This document shows, piece after piece, positions 22,908 to 29,896 of a DNA stretch of 33,026 bases (position 1 is its first letter; the number at the start of each line of letters is the position of its first letter). The position numbers and the translations under genes are program-made. The stretch lies in contig NZ_WBMR01000099.1 of NCBI RefSeq assembly GCF_008923365.1, positions 1-33,026 on the forward strand, given 5' to 3'. The notes under the pieces are model-generated. The model ran no database searches and was not told the DNA's origin. It saw only the letters and a list, made by a program, of their open reading frames with translations. The stretch comes from Actinomadura montaniterrae (GTDB taxonomy: Bacteria > Actinomycetota > Actinomycetes > Streptosporangiales > Streptosporangiaceae).

Positions 22908-22937
22908 TTTATGCCACTCAGTGGCATAAGCCTGCAA
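22908..22937 (-). promoter_or_regulatory. Operator/promoter of the MDR gene: perfect 21-bp palindrome
   Basis: TTATGCCACT (22909-22918), a central C, and AGTGGCATAA (22920-22929) form a perfect 10-1-10 palindrome. On the minus strand TTGCAG (22932-22937) and CATAAA (22908-22913) give a -35/-10 pair with an 18-base spacer. The palindrome fills the spacer and covers most of the -10, so a bound repressor would block RNA polymerase. It lies 34 bases before the oxidoreductase start and 40 bases before the divergent tetR gene. Confidence 0.75.
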
Positions 22938-22969
22938 GTGGCGTTCGCTGCCCGGATACACTCCCGGGC

Positions 22970-23602
22970 ATGACCACGGCACCGTCGCTGCGCGAGCGCA
23001 AGAAGCAGCGGACCCGCCAGGCGCTGATCGACACGGCGCTGGCCCTGTTCGGCGAGCACGGCTTCGGCGGGGTCACGCTGGACGAGGTGTGCGCCGAGGT
23101 CGAGGTCTCCAAGCGCACGTTCTTCCGGTACTTCACCGGCAAGGAGGCCGTCGCGATGGCGCCGCTGGAGGACATGTGGCGCGCCTTCCTCGACGGGCTG
23201 GAGACGTGCCCGGCCGACGGCCGCCCGCTGCTCGACCTGCTCGAATCGGTGCTGCTCACCGCCCTGGACCGGGTGGCGGACGGGACGTGGGCGAGCCGGG
23301 CGCTGCGCAGCTACCGGCTGCTGCAGGTGACGCCGTCGATGGACGCGCACGGCCTGCACTTCTGCGAGGACACCCTCCGGTCCGTCCTGGGGATCCTGCG
23401 CCGGCGGCTCGACCTGCCGGACGACGCGCGGCCCCGCCTCGCCGGCGACATGCTGGTCGCGGCGTGGCGGCACGCCCTCGGCGGATGGGCGGCCGAGGCG
23501 GAGGACCCGCCTTCGGTGGCCGACCTCGCCGCCCGCGTCCGCGACGCCATGGCCGCCCTGCCCGGCAGCCTCACGCTCCCCGCCACGCCCCGCGCGCTCT
23601 AG
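22970..23602 (+). CDS. TetR-family transcriptional regulator
   Basis: 210 residues from the ATG at 22970. The N-terminal DNA-binding domain is typical: RERKKQRTRQALIDTALALF, GFGGVTLDEVCAEVEVSKRTFFRYF, then GKEAVA. The C-terminal ligand domain is helical and resembles MftR/SCO-type TetR regulators (DRVADGTWASRALRSYRLLQ, AGDMLVAAWRHALGGWAAE). It should repress the divergent MDR oxidoreductase and itself through the 21-bp palindrome. A GGATAC at 22954-22959 close to the ATG may be a -10 box giving a very short leader. The last codons (R-A-L-stop) lie inside the first unit of a tandem repeat array; the array has a 15-bp unit, so each copy re-creates the same ending in frame. Confidence 0.92.
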   Translation: MTTAPSLRERKKQRTRQALIDTALALFGEHGFGGVTLDEVCAEVEVSKRTFFRYFTGKEAVAMAPLEDMWRAFLDGLETCPADGRPLLDLLESVLLTALDRVADGTWASRALRSYRLLQVTPSMDAHGLHFCEDTLRSVLGILRRRLDLPDDARPRLAGDMLVAAWRHALGGWAAEAEDPPSVADLAARVRDAMAALPGSLTLPATPRAL

Positions 23603-23709
23603 CCTCGCGCGCTCTAGCCTCGCGCGCTCTAGCCTCGCGCGCTCTAGCCTCGCGCGCTCTAGCCCCCGCGCGCTCTAGCCCCGCGCTCTAGCCTCGCGCG
23701 CTCTAGCCC
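23591..23709. repeat. Tandem repeat, eight copies of a CTAG-containing 15-bp unit
   Basis: Unit CGCGCGCTCTAGCCT occurs exactly at 23591, 23606, 23621 and 23636, then as variants at 23651 (ending CCC), about 23667, a 13-bp copy at 23682 and a last copy at 23695-23709. Each copy holds CTAG, which reads TAG on one strand and CTA on the other. The tetR stop (23600-23602) is in copy 1 and the HAD stop on the minus strand (23703-23705) in copy 8. GCGCGC in each unit is self-complementary, so hairpins between copies are possible and the array may act as a bidirectional terminator. It is probably unstable in copy number. Confidence 0.92.
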
Positions 23710-24425
23710 CCGGCGCCGAGGATCAGGTCGATGACCTGGGCGGTGTCGGTCAGGTCCGGCAGGACGGTGTCGGCGCCGGACAGCCGCAGGTCCGCGGCGG
23801 ACGTGGCGCCCGTCGCCACCGCGACGACCCGGGCGCCGCCCTCGTGGCCCGCGCGGACGTCGTGCGGGGTGTCGCCGATCAGCACGGTGCTCGACGATCC
23901 GAACCGCTCGCCGTACTTCGCGGCGGTGCGCTCGCGGGCGAGCTCCACCAGCGGCGGCCGCTCGACGCCGTCCATCCCGTAGGCGCCGATCTCCAGGTCG
24001 AGGTACGCGTCGAGACCGAACGCCTTCAGCTTGCAGGCGGCGATCCGCTCCATGTTCCCGGTCAGGACGGACTGGATCACGTCCGGACGGGCCGCGAGGG
24101 CCTCCAGCACAGCGCGCGCGCCGTCGTGCGTCCGGCCCCGGGCCGCGAGCTCGTGCGCGCGCGCCTCGAAGGCCAGGGCGAGCGCGTCGGTGAAGGCGGC
24201 GAGGACGTCGGGCGTCGGGTCGATGCCGTGGTGGCGGAGCGTGTCGGTCGTGATGGCCCGGTCGGTGCGTCCGGCCATCGGCGCGACGCGTTCCGCCGGG
24301 CGCCCGACGACCCGCTGGAACACCTGCGCGTAGATGTCCACGGACAGGCCGCCCGCGTTAAGGAGGGTGTGGTCGATGTCCCAGAGGACCAGGGTGCGCA
24401 CGGACGCATCGTAGGCCGCCGACAT
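23703..24425 (-). CDS. HAD-superfamily phosphatase (phosphoglycolate phosphatase-like)
   Basis: 240 residues from the ATG at 24425, with GGAAG about 8 bases upstream. HAD motif I is LWDIDHTLL (nucleophile Asp16, acid Asp18), motif II VLTGN, motif III the lysine region near RTAAKYGERF, motif IV VLIGDTPHDV. The helical cap between motifs I and II (about 25-110) makes it a class C1 HAD like Gph. These enzymes dephosphorylate small molecules such as phosphoglycolate or sugar phosphates; the exact substrate is unknown. It converges with tetR across the CTAG repeat and diverges from the CYTH-CHAD gene, with 85 bases between the two starts. Proximity to polyphosphate genes may be chance. Confidence 0.9.
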   Translation of the reverse strand: MSAAYDASVRTLVLWDIDHTLLNAGGLSVDIYAQVFQRVVGRPAERVAPMAGRTDRAITTDTLRHHGIDPTPDVLAAFTDALALAFEARAHELAARGRTHDGARAVLEALAARPDVIQSVLTGNMERIAACKLKAFGLDAYLDLEIGAYGMDGVERPPLVELARERTAAKYGERFGSSSTVLIGDTPHDVRAGHEGGARVVAVATGATSAADLRLSGADTVLPDLTDTAQVIDLILGAGG

Positions 24426-24510
24426 TTCCGCTTCCGTTCATCTTCGCGTGAAATGGTGGTCATCTGGGTGTGCACGCCGCCGACAACACCGTCCCCCGAA
24501 GGAGCTGGTC

Positions 24511-26037
24511 GTGGCCGAAAGGCAGCTGGAGATCGAGCAGAAGTACGACGCCCGGGCCGATTTCGTCCTTCCGGAGCTCGGCGGGCTGCCGGGCGTGGCG
24601 TCGGCGGGCGAAGCGGAGACCTTCGACCTCCATGCGAGCTATTTCGACACCGCCGACCTGCGGCTGGCCGCGCACGGGATCACCCTGCGGCGGCGGCGCG
24701 GCGGGACGGACGCGGGCTGGCATCTGAAGATGCCCGCCGGCCCGGACGGCAAGGAGGAGCTGCGGGCTCCCCTCGGGCGGCCGGCGATCGTGCCCGCGCG
24801 GCTGGCGGCGCTGGTCGCGGCGTACACGCGCGGCGAGCCGCTGCGCCCGGTGGCGACGCTGGAGACGCGGCGGACCGTCGTCCGGCTGTACGCGGGCGAC
24901 GGCGCGATGCTCGCCGAGGTCGCCGACGACCTGGTGACGGGCCGGGACGTCCGGGACGTCCGGGACGACACGGCGGCGGACGCCCCGGCGCGGCGCTGGC
25001 GGGAGATCGAGGTCGAGCTCGGGGACGGGACGGCCGAGCTGCTGAAGGCGGCGGGCAAGCGGCTGCGGAAGGCGGGGGCGCGGCGGTCGAAGTCGTCGTC
25101 GAAGCTGGGCCGGCTGCTGGGCGGGGCGATCGAACCGCCGAAGGCGGCGCGCGCGCGGGCGGCGTGCAAGGCGCGGCTGGTGGCGGCGATCGACAACGGG
25201 AAGGGCCCGGCGACGACGGGCGACGCGGTGATGGCGTACCTCGCGGAGCAGGTCGAGGCGGTCGTGAAGTTCGATCCGAAGGCGCGGCTGGGCGAGGAGG
25301 ACGCCGTACACCGGATGCGGGTGGCGGTCCGCCGGATCCGCAGCACGCTGAAGGCGTACCGGCCCGTCCTGGAGGAGGAGCGCACGGAGCCGCTCGGGCC
25401 GGAGCTGCGGTGGCTCGCGGCGGTGCTGGGCGAGGTCCGCGACCTGGAGGTGCTGCGGATGCGGTTCCAGGAGCGGCTCGGCGGTGCCGCTCCCGCCTGG
25501 CTGGACGACCTGGCCCGCCAGGAGCGCACGGCTTACAGGCGGATGAACGCGGCGCTGAAGGAGCCCCGGTATTTCGCGCTGCTGGACGAGCTGGACCGAC
25601 TCGTCGCGGAGCCGCCGCTGGGGAGGGAGGCCGACCGCAAGGCGCGCAAGGATCTGCCCGACCTGGTGACCCGCTCATGGGACCGCATGGCGCGCGCGTA
25701 CGCGTCCATAGGGATCGCCGAAGACGCGGAGGTCGCGCGTCACGAGACCCGTAAGGCGGCCAAGCGCGCGCGGTACGCGGCCGAGCTCGCCACGCCCGTG
25801 CTAGGGGTGGCGGCCAAGCGGGTGGCGAAAGACGCCAAGCGCATCCAGGAGGTGCTGGGCGGCTACCAGGACGGCGTCATCGCGATGGAGCATCTCAAGA
25901 CCGCCGCCGCGCGCACACGGAACACGTCCGAGGCGTTCGACCTCGGCGTCCTGTACGGGTGGGAGCGCTGCGAGGCGGAGACCGCGCGCGACCGCCTGTC
26001 GGTGACCTGGTCGCAGACCCTCGGCCCCGCCTTCTGA
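24511..26037 (+). CDS. CYTH-CHAD domain protein (polyphosphate-associated)
   Basis: 508 residues from GTG 24511, with GAAGGAG at 24498-24504. The CYTH domain (about 1-200) opens with the ExExK signature ERQLEIEQKYD (Glu7, Glu9, Lys11) and continues with ASYFDTADLRLAAHGITLRRR and GWHLKMP, the triphosphate-binding tunnel. The CHAD domain (about 245-505) has VHRMRVAVRRIRSTLKAYRPVL with His267, and later ARHETRKAAKRARYAAEL with a second conserved histidine. CYTH domains hydrolyse or bind triphosphates, and CHAD domains bind polyphosphate through conserved basic residues. Facing mutT1-ppk1 supports a role in polyphosphate binding or turnover. Residues near 145-152 contain a DVRDVRD triplet from a 9-bp in-frame repeat at 24943-24969. 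Confidence 0.92.
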   Translation: MAERQLEIEQKYDARADFVLPELGGLPGVASAGEAETFDLHASYFDTADLRLAAHGITLRRRRGGTDAGWHLKMPAGPDGKEELRAPLGRPAIVPARLAALVAAYTRGEPLRPVATLETRRTVVRLYAGDGAMLAEVADDLVTGRDVRDVRDDTAADAPARRWREIEVELGDGTAELLKAAGKRLRKAGARRSKSSSKLGRLLGGAIEPPKAARARAACKARLVAAIDNGKGPATTGDAVMAYLAEQVEAVVKFDPKARLGEEDAVHRMRVAVRRIRSTLKAYRPVLEEERTEPLGPELRWLAAVLGEVRDLEVLRMRFQERLGGAAPAWLDDLARQERTAYRRMNAALKEPRYFALLDELDRLVAEPPLGREADRKARKDLPDLVTRSWDRMARAYASIGIAEDAEVARHETRKAAKRARYAAELATPVLGVAAKRVAKDAKRIQEVLGGYQDGVIAMEHLKTAAARTRNTSEAFDLGVLYGWERCEAETARDRLSVTWSQTLGPAF

Positions 26038-26047
26038 ACGCGGCTCA

Positions 26048-26073
26048 CGGCGCGGCTCAACGGCGCGGCTCAA
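26048..26073. repeat. 13-bp tandem duplication at the mutT1 stop codon
   Basis: CGGCGCGGCTCAA at 26048-26060 is repeated exactly at 26061-26073, with a partial copy CGCGGCTCA at 26039-26047. The minus-strand stop of mutT1 (TCA on plus, 26070-26072) lies in the second full copy. The first copy holds the same stop triplet 13 bp away. Confidence 0.7.
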
Positions 26074-26963
26074 CGCGAGGTGTGGCGCTCCAGGGAGGCG
26101 AGCGCGCCCTCGCCGACCTGGGCCACCCAGAACTCGCCCTTGCGGAGGCTCGGGTCGTCCGGGACCTTCTCGCCGAGCTCCCGGCACAGGCCCGTGACCA
26201 GCTCGGACACGTTCTCGCCGTGCGTGCACACGACCGTCGGGACGCCGTCGCCGAGCAGGGCGAGCAGCCGCTCCCGGGCCCGGTCCGGGCCGGTCTCGCC
26301 GACCGTGAACGCGGCGTCGGTGACGACGCCGGCGCGGACGCGGCGCGCGTACGGCAGGACGGTCTCCAGGCAGCGGGCCGTCGCCGAGCTGAGCACCCGC
26401 GCCGGGCCGTAGGCGTGCAGCAGCGCGGCGAGCGCCGCCGCCTCCGCCCGGCCCCGCGCGTCCAGCGGGCGCAGCTCGTCGGGCTCGCGCCACGCGTGCT
26501 TCTCCCCCGCCGACCCGTGCCGGACGATCATCAGCGGCCAGGTGCGGGACGGGCCGTCCAGGAACGCGCGGAGCAGATCGGCGTCGTGCCGGTAGCTGAG
26601 CCGCGCCTCCGCCTCGCGGGCGGGCAGCCACGCCAGCTCGTCGACCTCCTCGTTCGGCGTGAACGCGGCCTCCGCGACGGGCCGCGCCGCCCAGTACTCG
26701 ACCTGCTTGGGCCGATCGCCGTGCCGGTACTCCGCCGTCGGGAGGCGCCGGCCGAGGCGCGGCACGAGGCCCGTCTCCTCCTCGATCTCGCGGACGGCGG
26801 CGCGCAGCATGTGCTCGCCCCGGTCGAGCTTGCCCTTCGGGAACGACCAGTCGTCGTACCGGGGGCGGTGCGCGACCGCGAACTCGGGGCCGTCCGGGCC
26901 GTCGCGCCACAGCAGCGCGCCCGCCGCGCGGATCGGGCGGGCGTGCTCACCGGCGTCAGTCAT
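26070..26963 (-). CDS. mutT1: MutT1-type Nudix hydrolase fused to histidine phosphatase
   Basis: 297 residues. The Nudix box spans residues 44-66 (G44, E50, RE at 58-59, EExG ending at G65). The second domain begins with the phosphohistidine motif IVRHG (catalytic His149) and contains LSSATARCLETV and the second histidine in VCTHGENV. This two-domain layout is that of mycobacterial MutT1, which sits beside ppk in Mycobacterium tuberculosis as here. MutT1 degrades 8-oxo-dGTP/8-oxo-GTP and diadenosine polyphosphates, preventing mutagenic incorporation. The start codon overlaps the ppk1 end by 8 bases (26956-26963), so the two are translationally coupled. Linking nucleotide sanitation with polyphosphate synthesis is a conserved actinobacterial pairing. 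Confidence 0.94.
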   Translation of the reverse strand: MTDAGEHARPIRAAGALLWRDGPDGPEFAVAHRPRYDDWSFPKGKLDRGEHMLRAAVREIEEETGLVPRLGRRLPTAEYRHGDRPKQVEYWAARPVAEAAFTPNEEVDELAWLPAREAEARLSYRHDADLLRAFLDGPSRTWPLMIVRHGSAGEKHAWREPDELRPLDARGRAEAAALAALLHAYGPARVLSSATARCLETVLPYARRVRAGVVTDAAFTVGETGPDRARERLLALLGDGVPTVVCTHGENVSELVTGLCRELGEKVPDDPSLRKGEFWVAQVGEGALASLERHTSR

Positions 26964-29040
26964 CGACGGTCCTCCACCGGCGGCTCCGGACCAGGTGGGT
27001 CTGGATGTCCAGCAGCGTCTCGCCGGGGCCGGGCTCGCCGCGCGTCCAGGCGCCGTCGCCGGCGAGGGTCCAGGCGTGCGTGCCCGCGTCCATCGCCCGG
27101 TCGAGCAGCGCGATCAGCTCGTCGCGCTGGGTCCGGTCGGTGACGGTGACGAGCGCCTCGACGCGGCGGTCGAGGTTGCGGTGCATCAGGTCGGCGCTGC
27201 CGAGCCACACCTCCGGCTCGCCGCCGTTCTCGAACGCGAACACCCGGGAGTGCTCCAGGAACCGGCCGAGGACGCTGCGGACCCGGATGGTCTCCGACAG
27301 CCCCGGCACGCCCGGCCGCAGCGCGCAGATGCCGCGTACCCACACGTCCACCGGCACCCCGGCCCGCGACGCCCGGTACAGCGCGTCGATGATCACCTCG
27401 TCGACCAGCGAGTTGCACTTGATCCGGACCCGCGCGCGGTGCCCGGCGCGGCGGTTGTCGATCTCGTGCTCGATCCGCTGGACGAGCCCGGACCGCAGGC
27501 TGTTCGGCGCGACCAGCAGCCGGTTGTAGGAGCCCTGCCGGGAGTAGCCGGTGAGGTGGTTGAACAGCGCGCTGACGTCCTCGCCGACGTCGGGCGCGCA
27601 GGTCAGCAGGCCGAAGTCCTCGTAGAGGCGGGCCGTCTTCGGGTGGTAGTTGCCGGTGCCGATGTGGCAGTAGCGGCGCAGCGAGCCGTCCGGGTCCTCG
27701 CGGACGATCAGCGCGAGCTTGCAGTGCGTCTTCAGCCCGACGAACCCGTACACGACGTGGCAGCCGGCCGTCTCCAGCTTGCGCGCCCACGCGATGTTGG
27801 CGCGCTCGTCGAAGCGGGCCTTCAGCTCGACGACGACCACGACCTGCTTGCCCGCCTCGGCGGCGCTCATCAGCGCGTCCACGATCGGGGAGTCGCCGCT
27901 CGTCCGGTACAGCGTCTGCTTGATCGCGAGGACGCCGGGGTCGGTCGCGGCGTCCTCGATCAGCCGCTGCACGGTCGTGGTGAACGAGTCGTAGGGGTGG
28001 TGGACGAGGACGTCGCCCTCCCGGATCGCGGAGAAGATGTCCACGTCCTCGGGCAGCGCCTCCTTCGACGGCACGAACGGCGGGTACTTCAGCTCGGGCC
28101 GGTCGAGGTCGGCGATGGCGCCGAGCCCGGCGAGGTCGAGCGGCCCGACGAGCCGGTAGATCTGGCGCTCCTCGATGGCGAGCTCGGTGGTGAGCAGCTC
28201 CAGCACGCCCTCGGAGATCGACTCCTCGACCTCCAGCCGGACGACCGGGCCGAACCGGCGGCGCAGCAGCTCGCGCTCCAGGGCCTGGAGCAGCCCCTCG
28301 CTGATGTCGTCGTCGATCTCCAGGTCCTGGTTGCGGGTGACGCGGAACGCGTGGTGCTCGACGACCTCCATCCCGACGAACAGCTGCCCGAGGTGCGCGG
28401 CGATCACGTCCTCGAGCGGGGTGAACCGGTCGGGGGACGCCTCGATGAAGCGCGGCAGCAGCGGCGGCACCTTGACCCGGGCGAACATCGTCGCGTCCGT
28501 CTCCGGGTCGCGGACGATCACGGCGAGGTTCAGCGAGAGGCCGGAGATGTAGGGGAAGGGGTGTGCGGAGTCGACGACGAGCGGGGTGAGGACGGGGTAG
28601 ATCCGGTCGCGGAACAGCCGGCGCAGCCGCTCCTGCTCGGTCTCGGCCAGTTCGTCCCAGCGCAGGATGTCGATGCCCTCCTTGGCGAGGTCGGGCAGGA
28701 CCTCCTCGCGGAAGACGGCGGCGTGCCGGCGCATCAGCTGGTGGGCGACCTCGCCGGTGCGTTCCAGCACCTCGCGGGGCTGCCGGCCGCTGGCGGACTG
28801 GACGGCGAGGCCGGTCGCCATCCTGCGGGCGAGGCCGGCGACGCGGACCATGAAGAACTCGTCGAGGTTGCTCGCGAAGATCGACAGGAACCGGACGCGC
28901 TCCAGCAGCGGCAGCTCCGGATCCTCCGCCAGCTCCAGGACGCGCTGGTTGAAGCGCAGCCAGCTCTCTTCGCGGTCGAGGAAGCGGTCGTCGGGCAGCG
29001 CTTCGGTGGCACGAGGAAGATGTCCTGGATTGACGGTCAT
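26956..29040 (-). CDS. ppk1: Polyphosphate kinase 1
   Basis: 694 residues, normal length for Ppk1. The N-terminal domain carries FNQRVLELAED and FLSIFASNLDEFFMVRVAG. The catalytic part has YRTSGDSPIV, the phospholipase-D-like segment GLKTHCKLALIVR with His439, equivalent to the autophosphorylated His435 of E. coli, and RYCHIGTGNYHPKTARLY with His459, equivalent to His454. It polymerises ATP gamma-phosphates into polyphosphate at the membrane. REESWL near the start replaces the common RELSWL. The start at 29040 has only GGGG near it. Two PHO-box-like units lie just upstream, and the gene heads an operon with mutT1. Confidence 0.96.
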   Translation of the reverse strand: MTVNPGHLPRATEALPDDRFLDREESWLRFNQRVLELAEDPELPLLERVRFLSIFASNLDEFFMVRVAGLARRMATGLAVQSASGRQPREVLERTGEVAHQLMRRHAAVFREEVLPDLAKEGIDILRWDELAETEQERLRRLFRDRIYPVLTPLVVDSAHPFPYISGLSLNLAVIVRDPETDATMFARVKVPPLLPRFIEASPDRFTPLEDVIAAHLGQLFVGMEVVEHHAFRVTRNQDLEIDDDISEGLLQALERELLRRRFGPVVRLEVEESISEGVLELLTTELAIEERQIYRLVGPLDLAGLGAIADLDRPELKYPPFVPSKEALPEDVDIFSAIREGDVLVHHPYDSFTTTVQRLIEDAATDPGVLAIKQTLYRTSGDSPIVDALMSAAEAGKQVVVVVELKARFDERANIAWARKLETAGCHVVYGFVGLKTHCKLALIVREDPDGSLRRYCHIGTGNYHPKTARLYEDFGLLTCAPDVGEDVSALFNHLTGYSRQGSYNRLLVAPNSLRSGLVQRIEHEIDNRRAGHRARVRIKCNSLVDEVIIDALYRASRAGVPVDVWVRGICALRPGVPGLSETIRVRSVLGRFLEHSRVFAFENGGEPEVWLGSADLMHRNLDRRVEALVTVTDRTQRDELIALLDRAMDAGTHAWTLAGDGAWTRGEPGPGETLLDIQTHLVRSRRWRTVDD

Positions 29041-29062
29041 GTCCCCAATTTTCCCTGACCAA

Positions 29063-29080
29063 GGTGAACAACGGTGGAAC
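29063..29080 (-). promoter_or_regulatory. PHO-box-like direct repeat upstream of ppk1
   Basis: On the minus strand GTTCCACC (29080 down to 29073) and GTTCACC (29069 down to 29063) begin 11 bp apart, the spacing of PhoP direct-repeat units in Streptomyces (GTTCACC-N4). The second unit is an exact match, the first has an extra C. The site ends 22 bases before the ppk1 start. GAAAAT (29053 down to 29048) could be the -10. Control of ppk by PhoP under phosphate limitation is known in Streptomyces lividans. Confidence 0.55.
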
Positions 29081-29154
29081 GCCGATGTTTCGGCGAAGAG
29101 TCAGATACGTCGATCATGCCCGCGGTTCCCGTTGATCACTCGACGGTTCGGACG

Positions 29155-29703
29155 TCAGGTTCCGCAGGAGCCCGCCACCACCCGGTGGTCCAGCGCGGAC
29201 GCCACGGACGCCACGAACCCGTCCGCCAGCGGCGGCCAGTTCCAGAAGCGCAGGCCCAGCTCCGCGAACGCGCACGGCACCGGCCACCGCCAGCCGTTGA
29301 ACCCCGTCCGCTCGCCGCAGCGCGCGCAGGCCAGCGCGTCCGGGCCGCCCTCCAGCCACTCCTCCACCGCGTCCAGGACGGTCTCGAACGGCAGCCACGC
29401 CCCGCAGCGCGGGCACCGCACCCGGTCGTCCTCGCGCATCGTCCCGTAGTAGGCGCCGCGGCCGACGTCGATCTCCAGGCCGTTCGGCCACACGTCCGGG
29501 AAGCCGGCCGGGTCGCCCATCGCCGCCGACGCGGCGGCCGGGCCGGGCGCGTACCCGCCGGGGACGTCGCCGAGGACGCAGTCGGTCCGCTCGGCCAGCA
29601 CGATCCCGGCGTCCACGAGGCGGGTCAGGATCCGGTCCGCGAGGTCCGGCGCCTCGTCCGGAAGGGCGTCGAGGTCGGCGATCCAGCGGCTCCGTTCCCC
29701 CAT
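29155..29703 (-). CDS. Uncharacterised protein with zinc-ribbon cysteine pairs
   Basis: 182 residues from the ATG at 29703; the frame stays open upstream to 29730. The N-terminal third is helical (WIADLDALPDEAPDLADRILTRLVDAGIV). Two CxxC pairs, CPRC at 97-100 and CARC at 126-129, flank a Trp/Glu-rich segment and suggest a treble or ribbon-type zinc site. The C-terminal part is Trp-rich (FNGWRWPVPCAF, RFWNWPPLADGF). I do not recognise the family with certainty; similar proteins are annotated as hypothetical in actinomycetes. It is upstream of ppk1 on the same strand with a 114-base gap that holds the PHO-box, so it is likely a separate transcript. Confidence 0.75.
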   Translation of the reverse strand: MGERSRWIADLDALPDEAPDLADRILTRLVDAGIVLAERTDCVLGDVPGGYAPGPAAASAAMGDPAGFPDVWPNGLEIDVGRGAYYGTMREDDRVRCPRCGAWLPFETVLDAVEEWLEGGPDALACARCGERTGFNGWRWPVPCAFAELGLRFWNWPPLADGFVASVASALDHRVVAGSCGT

Positions 29704-29848
29704 GCGCTCACAGTACGACGACGCGGACAAACCCGAAGAAGAACGAGGTACTTGCGCGAAACCGGTGACAGACGAGGTAAACAGCCAATCAACGTCCTAG
29801 TGTGGCCGTTCCCATGCGTACAGTAACCATGCGGAAGTAACGACCTGA

Positions 29849-29871
29849 CCGCCGGGAGAGCTTCCCGGCGG
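29849..29871 (+). promoter_or_regulatory. Perfect hairpin in the leader of the pentapeptide-repeat gene
   Basis: CCGCCGGGA (29849-29857) and TCCCGGCGG (29863-29871) pair perfectly over 9 bp around GAGCT, 25 bases before the GTG at 29897. The gap 29704-29896 is otherwise AT-richer than its surroundings (about 29745-29840) and probably holds divergent promoters. A leader structure or attenuator is possible. Confidence 0.4.
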
Positions 29872-29896
29872 AACCCGCTGTAGGTAGAACGGGACC

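Noticed and set aside
23591..23709. CRISPR array or mobile element remnant
   Set aside because: The 15-bp units are contiguous without spacers, and there are no cas genes, inverted termini or transposase.
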